Source: Ulva prolifera
Taxonomy: Eukaryota > Chlorophyta > Ulvophyceae > Ulvales > Ulvaceae
DNA length: 64,000 nt
Direction of reading: 5' to 3'
NCBI GenBank assembly: GCA_023078555.1
Contig: CM041198.1
Span: 12,181,374 to 12,245,373, forward strand
Below, in pieces: positions 36,529 to 48,036 of the stretch. A program made the position numbers and the translations under genes. Below the pieces are notes generated by a model, which was given only the letters and a program-made list of their open reading frames with translations, was not told the DNA's origin and searched no databases. Position 1 is the stretch's first letter, and the number at the start of each line of letters is the position of its first letter.

Positions 36529-39500
36529 ATGAGCCAAGTTTACAATCTTGAGCCTCCAACCAGAGGTCAAGTCGTTTTGCATACCTCACACGGGGATGTA
36601 GAGATAGAGCTGTGGCCAAAGGAAGCACCCAAGGTATGCAAAATTGTGGTGGACTAAGGTCTGCTAGACTGTAACTGTGATGTGATGGGCCCTGTTCTAT
36701 GATTTTGCCATGGCCCAAACAGCACATAAGTAAGCCACAAACATATGCTAGCAATCTGCCAGATATAAAACTTGCCACGTGATTCTGTGCACCTGCAGCT
36801 GATTTTGGGCGCACATGAGGTTTCGGATGGCGGATAAGTTCCCCGTTACACATAGTCATGACCCATCTGCTAACAAAGTGAAGTTGATGCAGGCTGTGCG
36901 AAACTTTACGCAGCTATGCATGGAAGGTTACTATGACAGCACAATATTTCATCGTGTCATTAAGGACTTCATGATACAAGGTGCCTTTCTATACAGTCGT
37001 TAGATAGCTGGTGAATTACGTTACTTCCAGGTGCAGAATTCGCGGATGCTTCTGCGCCTGCAACAGTGAGATGTTGCAGGTGGTGACCCAAGCGGCACAG
37101 GCTCTGGAGGGGAGTCGATATACGGGCGACAGTTCAAAAGTGAGTTCCACTCGCGACTCAAGTTCAATCGCAGGTAACAACCTGGTGGCACCGAATTCTC
37201 CTTTGGATTTCGCTCTATCTGTCACTGCAATTTGTCATAGTTTGTGCGCCTGAGACTTCAACCTGGTTTTGCAGGGGCATTGTGGCTTGTGCAAACGAAG
37301 CAGGCAAGGCTGACTCAAATGGCAGCCAATTCTTTATTACTACAGAGAGATGTGACCATCTGGATCGGCAGAACACGATCTTTGGACGGGTGTCAGGTGA
37401 CACCATATTCACAGTGCTGCGGATCCAAGAGGTTGAAGTTGATGACCACGACCGGCCTGCAGACCCGCCGACCATCACATCATGTGAGGTACTGCTGCCG
37501 CCATTCGATGATATTGTTCCGCGAGTTACTCCTGAAGAGAGGCGTGCCAAGGCTGCTGCTGCAGTTGAAGCAAAGCGGCTGGCTGACGTACGTGAGCGAA
37601 AGCAGCATGGTACGATCTTGGAATATGCTTTCCACTTGACTGGACCACTTGACTGGTTGAGTTTCGTGTCCATATGTCTCAAAGGAGGTCTTCATGTCGC
37701 TGCGCCTTGGAACACAACGAATGTAGCGTTTCATAGGTGACTTTCGCCTTGATTCGCTGACACAGTACTCCAGATGAAAGCCTGTTGCATCTTGGTGGTG
37801 AGCCTGTATGCCTGTTTTGCAACAAAGCATCCATGTGAGATCAGAAGTTGCCCCTTGCCGTGAGCTGTCCATATAGAACACAATGCCTTGACGTTGGATT
37901 TTCCAGGGAAGCGATTGAATGTATTATCTTTTGGGGACGACGCAGAAGAAGATGAGGAAGATGAGCCTGATGCAGCAGCTGTGCGCTTCAGATCAGCGCA
38001 CGAGACTCTTCAGGAAGATGCCATGCTGAAACAGGCTTCTGTCGGTGTGCATGATGAACATGTTGCACAGCTGCAACAGCGCCTGGCTGCTGAAAAGGTA
38101 GGTGGCCCATCTTGTCAGCAATGCAGTTCATCTGCAGGAATGTTTCAGCATGAAAGGGATATACAAAGACGTGTTGCATCGTTTTCCATTGGCGCAATTG
38201 CTCTGCTGCTTTGCTCAAGGTGACGTGATGGGCTGTCTGGCAGATCACAAACGCCAGCTCAGGTGCAGCAGTGGTGAATCGAATTAGCTGAGGCTGTTAT
38301 TTCTGGGATGGTGCAGTGCGTGTGGCATGTAGAAACCCCAAGTAGCAAAAGACGGCGCTGCCAACGCAGCTGCAGCGGTGGAGGCAAATCATGATGAGCA
38401 TGATGTTGACGCAGCAGATGAATTTGCTGCAACCATGCGTGCAAAAGTAAAAGGGAAGTCAGGATACAGGCGGGAAGAAGGCAGCAGTGCTTCATACATT
38501 GTGCCTCGCGCAGCCCATGAAATTCAGGCTGCTCAAGTGGGGAGCATGGCGGATGATGCAGGCGACCAGGTGTGGTGCTGTGGAAAAGTGCATGACGTTG
38601 CCATCCTGGTCTGTTGCATCTTGCCGGGGGGGCCCGATGACTGGTGACGGGCTGTTCCCGAATGCTGTGTACCCACTGGTCATCATGTATCCCTATAAGT
38701 TTACGGATGATGTGCCGATGACGCAACAGGCCCAGGTCTTCCTTGCACCATTGCCGTGGTGTACCAGAGTCAACGTTTTGATGTCCTACTACTAAAAGTC
38801 AATTGCTTGTAGTCAATCTATAATTCTTCAGCATAATGCACTGGTTTGATTTATGGCACAAGACTTCTCACAAGCGATGGATTGTAATGTGGCACTTTCT
38901 TTGCAATTTCAAAATTGGTGGTAGTGGTGGACACAGTGGTTTTAGGAACCGTTAATTGGCTGCACGGCATGCGTGTAGTGTTTTGACTCTCTTATTGCGC
39001 TTGACAGTTACAAGAACAATCACAAGGTGTCACATTGTATGCTGTATGCTTGACATCAATGTGGACGTCTTGATTGTCTGGCCATTGCAGTTTGTGTTTT
39101 GTCTGGTTCTTCGCATGGGATGTGCTCACAGGTCCATGCCCCCATCGCTTGATGGTTCCGGGACAAACCAGGTTTGTTGCGATTGGTCCCGGTGCCCTGC
39201 CTCTCCCTGTGTAGGATTCGGGCCATGCTACACAACATTTGCTGTGGTGAATACGTGGTGCAACTTGTAATGCTCCTGCTTTTTGCGCTTGGACTCACTA
39301 TTTGCTGTGTTAAGGACTGACTGATGAGGCATCCTCAAGTTCTCTTGTACATTGGTTTGATAGGCTACCCCAAGTATGATATGTTCGCATCTCTCACATA
39401 TCCATTCATCATCTTGTACTCGTGCTCTGATGTACTCATGTGCGTCCGCTCAAACCAAAGCATCGAATCGGCACGGAATGGTCTGTCTTTGTCCTTCCTT

Positions 39501-40322
39501 TGAAATTAGATGCTGGGTAGCATGCGTCAACATGTACACTGATGTGCAAGTCACAGTCTGCGTTGCTTGATCGAGGGTTTAATGGACGTTGGCCGCACGG
39601 GCATGAGAGCAAGTGAGTTTGTGGTGTAGGCAGCATTGGGCGGAGTCACAGAGGACGCTTCAGAACCCGCAGACAGCAAGGGTTCTGATTTCATCTCTGA
39701 CCACCAGAAAATTGTGGCACAGTACAAAAGGCAGAAGCTTTCTCGTGAGCGTCAAGCAGACACGCTTTCCAAGCTTAAGGAGTTCAAAAGCAGGCTGAAA
39801 GATGCTCGATCTGGCGCCTCCAGGGATGACGCAGTCTCGCAGGCGACACCTGCATCTGCTGCTGATAATGCTGCATATGATGGCAAGGTGAACAAGAACA
39901 TCGATCACCGTTCGTACATGCCAGCCTCCTGGCGGGTGCGGCCCTTCCTTGCGTGCATTCAACGTCATCTGATACATGTTGACCTCACGTATGCTGCAGC
40001 CTATTCCATACACCTACCTCCCTTGAATTATACCTTCCTTACAAGCTCCTGTCTCTTAGTGAAAGCATCAATTGATATGTAGATCGACAGCTATCTAAAC
40101 GAGTCGGACGAAGAGGAGCCTGAAAATCTGGCCGCTCTGGCGACCCATCGCATGGTATGGAAGGCACACGATGGGGTGGCGGATCCGACAGCCAGGCGAG
40201 AGAGTATAGATGACTACAAGGTCTTAGATCCTTTGATAGAGGCTGGCAAAGCTGCTTTCAATCTGAAATCTCAGAAAGCTAAGAAACGAGGTACTGAATG
40301 GGCTGGAAGGGCAAACATATGA
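36529..40322 (+). CDS. CWC27: Spliceosome-associated cyclophilin CWC27
   Basis: Nuclear cyclophilin-type peptidyl-prolyl isomerase of the activated spliceosome. Eight exons join in frame: 36529-36633, 36893-36980, 37080-37173, 37275-37609, 37907-38097, 38333-38569, 39630-39935, 40083-40322 (531 residues; human about 470). The N-terminus reads MSQVYNLEPPTRGQVVLHT. The cyclophilin core follows: FHRVIKDFMIQGGDPSGTGS, ESIYGRQFKSEFH, NGSQFFITTER and NTIFGRVSGDT. The position equivalent to the cyclosporin-binding Trp is not Trp (DHLDRQN), as in other CWC27 proteins. Family-specific features: TITSCEVLLPPFDDIVPR, then LSFGDDAEEDEEDEP. The C-terminal part (HQKIVAQYKRQKLSRERQAD, LKEFKSRLKDA, DDYKVLDPLIEAGK) is basic and helical. 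The intron 38570-39629 is long (1,060 nt) and could hide another exon. Confidence 0.93.
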
Positions 40323-42488
40323 ATCTAGGCACTATGTTAAGGAAACCTCGAGTCAAAGAGGCACGAACCACCGCAGGCACTGCATAGTACCCGTAATACC
40401 CCGCATCATATCAGTGTTGCCCCCAAGGGTGGAACAAACTCAAGTCACACCAACCATGCTGGCGCAGCCTGATAGCAACACACCCAAGTGCGCATCACAC
40501 CAGCACCCATACACCACGCATTCGGGCGCCTGCCTGCAACCGAGGCAGCAAAGGACATCACCCCCCAGCCCCAGCCGGTCGCCAGCATGCTACATGAGGC
40601 CCCAGCCCTTGAAACCTCTCTCGCACCTAGTCACACGTGTGAAGCCCCTGCCCCGTCCCTGCACCTAAGCACATCGCCCACGACCCTGCCTCTGACGTAT
40701 CAAGGCTGTCCCCACAGGGTGTTGTGGGTCGGTTTTCGATGCTTACCAAGGGAACATGTATGAAGTACACCAGCGCAGCTGCCCCCTTATTTACATTTCC
40801 CACATCAAAGCTGTCTGTCTTGTACTGTGCTCAATAGCACACAATTGTTCGAATACACGTAATGCTGACCCATGTCGATGCTGAATCACCTTCATCACTC
40901 CTCCTGAATCAGGTTCTATGACACACTTCAGCTTCTTCACAAATCTAGAACCTGGCTCAGCCCTACGATATTCATACACGGCTATGATGAAACCTTGCTC
41001 AACATATCGCAACAATTTCTGTCACTGTACTGTACTCTGCCATTTGAAAATTGCTGGTGGTGTGTGACTGACATGTGTACAAAGCATATCAGATAAATCT
41101 GCTGCCTAAACATATGTGTATATAGTATGAGGCCAGCTGCTCTTGACATTGCAACGCAAGATCAGGATCAATTGCTACAGGTCATGGAGGACGGCACTGC
41201 CTTCCAGAGCATTTTCGATGACCTGGTAGAACACAAGGAGGAGCTGGCTGCACACAAGGCGGCAGATGGCTAAGAACAGAGTCTCGGAAGCTGAGGGCAG
41301 TCAGGGACAATGATGGTGAAGTCGTTGGCTCAGTGGTGGCCTTGTTCAACGTCTGATCAGGCCGCTGCATCAGAGGGATTGCATGTGTGAAGCGCTGCTG
41401 CACGGTGGCTGTGCGTGTGAGAGCCAACCGGAGATGGTTTTGAGCCTTCTTCACACTTGTGTAATATATCGAGCAAGTATTGGATGAAATTTCTTGGTGC
41501 CGGTTGCATATATCATCAGTCAACACTCAGGCACGTGCTGCAACACGCCACACACATTGCATGAGTGTGTACAGTGTCCTTGCAAGCGGTATTTTGTCAG
41601 CAATCACGCCTGCAGGCGCGGTGCACATGTTTGAAATTCACTTGTGAATAACCGTTTAAGTGATGCCCAAATCCCCAGTTTAAAGGCTGAACAAGCCCTC
41701 AATCTGCCGCTTTTCAGCCTGACAGTCTACTTAATCTTTACCGTCGATCCCGGGTGTCTTAAATTGCAGTCCTAACCTTGTGATAGTCCAGCAACAGCAA
41801 TCATACAGCGTCAATCCAATGATGAATATCAAACGGCCGATCGTGGAGGACCCAAGTGATTGCGGGGAGCAGAATAGAACGTTCTGCCGAGTAAGGAAAC
41901 GATTGCAATTTTGGTTGTGTTCCCGGCATCTTGATGCGTTTTCGTTATGCAACGCAGCAGAATGCTGCACTTGCTTGCGAGCATCTGAACATGTTTGTGT
42001 TGCATGTACATGAAAATTAGCCTCACACATGTCATCAAGTGGCCATTTGTGGATAATGCCGTGTGAATGGGGGTGCATGTCACTGGATGCCATCTAGTGC
42101 CTAGGATGAGTGCACAGCGGTTGTCATATAAACGTGCACTGGCCTTGAGGGCAGCATTCAATGGACACTAACCCGCTTGCTGCACCCAAAAGTTGTGCCT
42201 GAGGATGTGATGTATGACGTCTACATCGATGTACCGATAACAGGCGCTCCGAGCACTTCGGAATTGTGAGAATTTCTTTGGAGCGGATGCTGAGATGCTT
42301 GAGCACACAACGGGCACATCGTGGGACCGACCATGCTCATAGCTCTATGCAACTCAAACCAAGTTGGTTTGAAGGCTGACAAGAATAATTCTCGCTGCAG
42401 CACATCACTTGACAGGTGTAAACCGGGCTGTGTGGCTCTTTCCTGTGTTTTTGAAAAGAAATTCCTGCAGGATGAGGGCCGAGGAGGA
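40323..42488. other. Intergenic, mostly unassigned
   Basis: The stretch 40430-40700 is unusually C-rich, with a Pro/Ala/His-rich open frame resembling the low-complexity linker of the LINE or R1 middle. It is possibly repeat debris. The rest holds one short candidate exon (41127-41273, separate entry) and nothing else recognisable. Confidence 0.4.
41127..41273 (+). CDS. Possible small terminal exon, unknown
   Basis: A 48-codon frame starting ATG 41127 and ending TAA. It is acidic and helical in character (QVMEDGTAFQSIFDDLVEHK), unlike the random frames around it. A TACAG before GTCATGGAG could be an acceptor, making this the last exon of a gene with unseen upstream parts. No family recognised. 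Confidence 0.25.
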   Translation: MRPAALDIATQDQDQLLQVMEDGTAFQSIFDDLVEHKEELAAHKAADG

Positions 42489-42502
42489 GGGGGGGGGGGG
42501 GG
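42489..42502 (+). repeat. Poly-G run of 14
   Basis: Fourteen G following GAGGAGGA, directly upstream of a SINE. Non-coding. Confidence 0.85.
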
Positions 42503-42510
42503 CGGCGTAC

Positions 42511-42800
42511 ACTGTCCAATGGGTTGAGGTCCAATGGGTTGAGGACAGATTAAAAGCTGGGTTGAGGTCCAATGGGTCGAGGACAGATAAAAAGCTACCC
42601 CCTCCGTCTCAGGAGATCGTGGGTTCGATTCTGCGTGCGCTTTGGGGAATCGAAACGGCGCTTAGCACAGGAGGAGGCCCTGTGAGTCGCGTACGGTCGT
42701 CTGAGGGGGGTTTCCAGGTGGTTTACCCCTTCGACATATGTGGTGAGTTGTCCATGTCCAATAGGATACGGCTCAGTAAATTCAGTTTACTTTACTTTAC
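42511..42800 (+). mobile_element. SINE family member, copy 1
   Basis: tRNA-like head with a B-box match, GGGTTCGATTC, at 42621-42631 and an A-box-like TGGGTTGAGGAC about 50-80 bp before it. The head is preceded by extra partial units of GTCCAATGGGTTGAGG. The body contains CTTAGCACAGGAGGAGGCCC, TACGGTCGTCTGAGG and TTTCCAGGTGGTTTACCCCT. The 3' end is GGCTCAGTAAATTCAG followed by TTTAC repeats. The same layout recurs at 50254 and 53119 (plus) and 44062-43803 (minus). No protein-coding frame. Probably transcribed by RNA polymerase III. Confidence 0.8.
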
Positions 42801-43802
42801 TGTAAGCTGGACAGATGACGGAACTTCAATCAAGCAAATTGACAATCAGCGTCTGATGTAACGCCACCAATTCTGCACCAAGATTTGAGGCCCGACGCCC
42901 TTACTGCAACCATGCACCTTATGATATAATGTTGTACACACATGTTGGGGCGGGCGGACCCACAGACGCGAGAAGAGTGCCGCCAGGACAAACGTGTCTC
43001 GATATCTCCAGCTTGCAGTGCCATAGGTCCAGGCGAACCGCGTGGGGCAGCAAGCACCAACACGCATTCGCCAAACTTTTACATGAGAACTAGCTCACCA
43101 ATAAACGCACTGCTGCTGTTGACCGCTTGCGAGCCGCAACTGACTCGGCAGCAGTCAGTGGTAATGTCAACAGAAAAGCACAGGAACTTGCCGCGATGTC
43201 AATGCAGAATCACACGTAAGGTTTCGTTTTAATAGCAAGTGCGGGAACTGTGGCGCTTGTTGGACCGATACCGCTCAATGTGCAAACATCTACAGAAGGT
43301 GGAGTTGGTGCATGGAAGCTTTAAGGTAGAGCTGAAAACTTGCTCTCGGACCAAGCTACTGCCCTTCAGCAATCACTAGTTTGAAACGCTGTGGGTGAAA
43401 GCTTTTGTGATCCAAGGATTCGGGTCCGTGTGGCACTGCCATGAGCTGGAGTTGGTCGCTGCGCGCTGTGTTGAACGTGTGCCTGTGTGCTGGTGTGATG
43501 CCTGCGCATGGCCCAGGTGTGTTTCTTCCAGGCTGCGCCGGAGTCCTCGGAGTGACGTGGCGTTGCGCTGCGTTCAGGGTTAGTGCTGCTGCAACAAATT
43601 GGGGCATGTCCTGTGTATTACCTGCGGGGCTACCTGCCTGCCTGACACGTCGTAACACAGGCCACAGGCGGCCGGACTGCCGCCGGTGTGCGTGTTTGAA
43701 AACGGTTAACACCGTATGCTGTGTATCCAACCTCCATGTGGACATCCTTGGCATGGTGCGTGGAGTTCCTTCAGTGGGCGCGTAAGCGGGCCTCAAGGGG
43801 GT
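42801..43802. other. Intergenic, no gene recognised
   Basis: Contains open frames on both strands near 43360-43800 (up to about 146 codons) that overlap each other and resemble nothing. Probably non-coding. Confidence 0.35.
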
Positions 43803-44062
43803 GAAGTAATCCTAATTTGAACTTACTCATATCCTTACCGGACACTTACTACCCATGAAAATCGGGACCACATGTACCGGTGGGTAAAACCACCTGGAAA
43901 GTCGCCCTGGACAACCGTAGGCAACTCAGAGTGCCCCCTCCTGTGCTAAGCAAGGTGGTTATGCACGGCTGTTTTGAATCATCCAAGCGAACGCAGAATC
44001 GAACCCATGATCTCTTGCAGGAAGGGGTGGCTGTTATCCCATCCTCGGCCCATTAGACGGGA
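43803..44062 (-). mobile_element. SINE family member, copy 4 (diverged)
   Basis: On the minus strand: TAATGGGCCGAGGATGGGAT head, B-box GGGTTCGATTC at 44006-43996, CTTAGCACAGGAGGGGGCAC, then TTTCCAGGTGGTTTTACCC. The order and spacing are those of the plus-strand copies, but it is clearly more diverged, especially at the 3' end, where the TTTAC tail is not preserved. Confidence 0.75.
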
Positions 44063-44477
44063 CGGGTGCTTTCGCAGCCCAGCTGTTCCACACGCAGGGC
44101 GCTACTGTGGCGTGAGCTGCTGTGTATGATGTCGCTCTTGATTTAACCTGCGTTAGCTCTACGGGGTGTAGGGGGTGCGTAACCGGTGCCGGCTGGGATG
44201 CGGGATGTGGGGGACTGCATTGTGGCCGCAGGCTTCGTAGTCGTGCCAAGGGTGCCCCCAGCAGCTGCTGTGCGGGCTGCCTCCCGTATGAAACGATCCT
44301 TTGGCATGACTTACGATTCGCTGTTGTGATTGCTGAGACCAGTTGCTCCATGGATATGGCGTGATGCCCGATGGTGTTTCGTTATATGTTCAAGTTCATA
44401 CATGTATGTACTTAGGACAGAGACCGGGCATGCTACCGGTTCACGAAATCCATTCGCAAGCCTACTCACTGATTCAT
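44063..44477. other. Spacer between SINE and LINE debris
   Basis: Nothing recognised. It may include the 3' untranslated part of the LINE fragment to its right. Confidence 0.35.
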
Positions 44478-45070
44478 GGCACTAGGCCAGGCATGAGCTC
44501 GCACCACAGCCCTACTGGCAGTCCCTGCCAAGGATTGAAGCCCCATACGGAGCACATAAGCATTCCCTTTGCACAAAGCAACATTCAACCGGCGCAAAGC
44601 ATTCGTAACAAACACACCATGGTTCACCGCGCCACACCGAGACGCAATCTCAGCTAGCTGATTCAAATGTGCCATAGCAGGCCGCCCCAACCTACCATGT
44701 GTCTCATGCGACAGTGGCACAAACTTAAGTCATACGCATCGGGGACGTATGCACGATATGCATTGCGTTCCTGCGAATCTCGCACCATTGCAGCAGACCC
44801 ATCCTCCCGAGCCGCTGCCCTGCAATAGGTACCTGCAGAGGGGTTCACAACCGACACATCCCCTATGCACAAAGGACAATCGGGCGGCACAAACATGATG
44901 TCCCCTACCTTCTGCCGAGCCGTCTCTGTGAGCACCTCCTCCAGCCCCTTCTGTTGCGTGGACGTGGCCCGCACCCCAGCCCCAGGACCTGCAGCACCCT
45001 GGCCACATCGCACCCCCCACCCCCATCGCATCTGGCGCCTCGGCAAGCGCGGTGTCCGGTGCGGGTCACT
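44478..45070 (-). pseudogene. LINE ORF2 C-terminal fragment, second subfamily
   Basis: Reading the minus strand downwards: KGLEEVLTETARQKVGDIMF, then IGDVSVVNPSAGTYCRAAA, then after a frame change near 44728 VPLSHETHGRLGRPAMAHLN and NALRRLNVALCKGNA. These are the conserved C-terminal blocks of the same LINE class as at 1260-3640 (GDIL...DV..HP, LS.ET.GR.G.A...LN.LA), but the sequence is too different to be the same subfamily. Truncated at the 5' side and frameshifted, so dead. Confidence 0.75.
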
Positions 45071-45159
45071 CCACACAGGCGCGCTGCCCAGCTGTACGTA
45101 TGTATGCATGGTACATATGATGAAGCACTTCATCGCTGCTGCGCGCCTCACGAGGATAG

Positions 45160-45625
45160 GTGTGTGTTACAAGGAAAATGCCAGAGAGGCAGGTACCGCC
45201 GCAGGGCACAAACACACCGACGCAACCACCAGCACTGCGTGGCACGCGACACAGACCAGCACACCTATACCACCGCACACGCCAACACCCACCCCCGCCA
45301 ACAGCCATACACACACAGGCGGCAACACCCACAAGCACCCATGCACACCCATGCCCACAAACACCCACACGCAACCCATCGCCCCTGAGGCACACGCAGC
45401 CCAACTTGCAGAACCAATCACACACAGCCACCCATGACAACCCCGAGGAGGCCCCAGTCTCCTCCAGCGAAACCCAGCCCGACCCGCACCAGGCCACCAC
45501 ATCCACACCTCTACCTGTAACCATGCACCCAGACCCGCGCCGCCAAACCCCAAAACTCCCACCCCGCACCCCCAGCCGTACGCTCACGACTGGCACCAAG
45601 CGTACGGATGGCCAGGCCAGCGCCC
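45160..45625 (+). repeat. R1 dispersed repeat, copy c
   Basis: Left end TGTTACAAGGAAAATGCCAG followed by GGTACCGCCGCAGGGCACAA. The middle is long and CA/CCCA-rich (45260-45500), and a CCAAACCCCAAAACTCCCAC block lies near the right end. Strong His/Thr/Pro frames on the plus strand follow from the composition. Confidence 0.7.
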
Positions 45626-46294
45626 TGTGATGATAGGTGTGTGTGCAATGCATCCGCTCCTTGGGATGCCGGAGCCGTTGCCCGTGGAGGGGAGGCCTGA
45701 CTCCCGGTTCAGTTCGATGTCTGTTTTGTGACTTCATGATTGCTGCAGCACTGGGAGCGAAAGATGCTGTATGCAATGTGCGACAAGCGCCAATCTGCAT
45801 TCGGAGAAGTATGTTGGGGTGCTTTGCCATGCAGAAGCAGTCGCCCCTGCTTGTTGCCCGGGTCGCCTTCCAAAACCTCCAATGAAGAGAAAACGCATTT
45901 CAATATTAATGCTCTGCTTGGTGAGTGCATAGCACTTGCTTTCTGCAGGTTTCCTTTCCACGGAGCACCGGGGCTCTGTGGAGATTGATGCTTCATGATA
46001 GCTGTCGTATGCTCATGCATGATGATGCTCTATATCTCTGTGAGCGTATCCGCCGTCTGTGCCGGGGGCGGCGAGGTGGGAACATGCATGTAGCCAGTTC
46101 TTGACACTATCATGAGGCACAGTGGCACATGATTTGGATCCATCGCGCCCTCCAAAATCAGAAGCTGTCGTCGTACGTACAGCTAGGTGCGGGACTGATA
46201 CGGTTGTAATTTGATGCCATGTCACTGCCTCGCGAGACACGCACAGCTTAATTCGCGTTTGATGTGTTTTCGCTCACTATACTAGGTAAGCAAC
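45626..46294. other. Upstream region of NOP53
   Basis: No gene recognised. Presumed promoter and 5' UTR in the right part. Confidence 0.4.
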
Positions 46295-48036
46295 ATGGTT
46301 AAAAACGGAAAGAGAAAGCGGTCTGTAGTCGATACACAGCTGGCTGTTGATATTCTGAGTGAAGAGCTCAAGGCTGGGCAGCTCCGTGCCAAACCGCAGA
46401 ATGTACGTCAGCTCGTCACTACACTGTATACGAGAAATAGTGGTCTCATGAGCTCGACAAGTGAAAATTTGCTGTGCAGCTTGAAGATGAAAGTTTGTTT
46501 GTCGAGGACACGCAGCCTGACAACGCTCATATCCACCTGCCAGTTCACAACAAGAAGCGGGCACGTGCAACAAAGCAAAAGCGCATGACAAAGGCTGAAT
46601 CTATCATCACTGCCAGTAAGCCCCTTCCATTAGCACCGGGGAGCACTCGCCATAAGCGCAGCACTCCCCGAGTCCCAACAAAGAAATCGGCTGTGAGGTA
46701 TGTTTCATACCACCGACCACCTGCCCGGTCCGAAGTGTCTGTAGTAACTATATAATGGTGCAGATTCATACCAACTGAAAAAGAGTATGAAGACTGGGTT
46801 GTACGAAACGATGCATGGTCAGCTGTGGACACTACTTCAGACTGGGTTCGCGGTAATGCTGCTGCGACCCGTCCAACATCGACAGACATAAAGCATCGGC
46901 CGCAGATCCCGGCAGTTGAAGTCGATCCAGCTGGATGCTCTTATAACCCGGACCACGAGCTACACCAGGATGTGGTCGCACAAGCAGTGGCAGCCGAATA
47001 TGCAAGGCAGATAGACAAAGAGCTGCAGCCAAAGGTGCAACTTGCACGAACTCTTCACGGTGGCAAGCGTCTCAAATTCTTATTTATTGCTTGGATTTCA
47101 GCATGGTTCGACGTGCAGGCTCCCCCACTGGCGGTCACAGAAGAGGAATTTGCACTGAAGGAAATGGAGATAGGGCTGTTTGATGATAGCTTCGAACGTG
47201 GTGATGATGACAATGATGATGATGAATGGAAAACTGTATTTCATGCTATAGGCACCTCCAAACATGGCCAACAGAAGAAAACTGCCAAAGAACGAGTGCG
47301 TCGGCAGCGTCATAAGGAGATGGAAAAGGAGCACATCTCCAAGCGTCAGCTGAAGCAATCGCGGCGGGATCTGGACAGTTTGCACAGTCTCAATATTAGC
47401 ATGGATCAGCTGGAGCAAGTACAGGCAGCGCGCAGAGCGAGGCGACAGGTACTTTCACTGCAGGCATGAGGGAGTATGTCCAACTCGCTTCTCTACGGAC
47501 CTTGTGCATTAAGCCACAATGATGTCAGATACAATCTGCTGGGATGCACGCATGTCGTATGGTGTATACAGGCAGATGTGCAAGAACGTCAGGCACGGGA
47601 ACCCCCCAAGCTTGGGCGCTTGAGGTTTACACCTCAGCCAACCCAGGTGCTTGCATCAGAAGATGTTCAGGGTAGCTTGCGCACACTGAGGACTGTTCCT
47701 GTCATTGCGAAGGACAGGTTCAAGAGCTTGCAAAAGCGCGGCCTGATTCACGTGCGCCTCTGTTTGGCACCTAGGTGTCTGTGTCACTATGCTTCCCAAC
47801 TGAGAGCCTGCCCCATGGTGTGAGTGCATGATTACAAAGCTCAACAGCAGGCAAGTTCCGCTCACAGTGCGCACTCCCTACTTCAGGTCACAGTGAAGCA
47901 GCACTGGGCTAAGCCGACCAAGAGGCGAGTCAAACGCTTCGAAAAGAAAGCGACCCAGGAGAGGCATGCAAAAAGTCATGATGAAATCAAGCAATTGAAA
48001 AAGCAGAGACAGTTGGTGGAGCGCAGTTCAAGATAG
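46295..48036 (+). CDS. NOP53: Ribosome biogenesis protein NOP53
   Basis: Nucleolar factor of 60S subunit maturation (the yeast protein recruits the exosome-linked helicase Mtr4 to pre-60S particles). Six exons join in frame: 46295-46402, 46480-46697, 46764-47034, 47119-47448, 47572-47751, 47887-48036 (418 residues, about family size; stop TAG). The N-terminus is basic (MVKNGKRKRSVVD). Family motifs: FIPTEKEYEDWVV, then IPAVEVDPAGCSYNPDHELH (the AxxxxxGxSYNP signature), and an acidic run FERGDDDNDDDEW. A Lys/Arg-rich helix follows (KERVRRQRHKEMEKEH), then LGRLRFTPQPTQVLASEDVQ, GSLRTLRTVPVIAKDRFKSL, and a basic tail KPTKRRVKRFEKKATQERH. Good match overall; the usual EPR after QKR is replaced by GLIH at the exon junction. 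Confidence 0.92.

Noticed and set aside
43356-43796. 146-codon minus-strand frame and its plus-strand counterpart
   Set aside because: They mirror each other, have no family resemblance and no splice context.
43996-44006. Possible tRNA gene from the GGGTTCGATTC B-box matches (also 42621, 50308, 53174)
   Set aside because: No closing acceptor stem or anticodon arm is visible, and all four carry the same 200 bp non-tRNA body, so they are SINEs.
45066-45830. 254-codon minus-strand frame rich in Gly, Val and Trp
   Set aside because: Antisense to the CA-rich R1 copy c; composition artefact.
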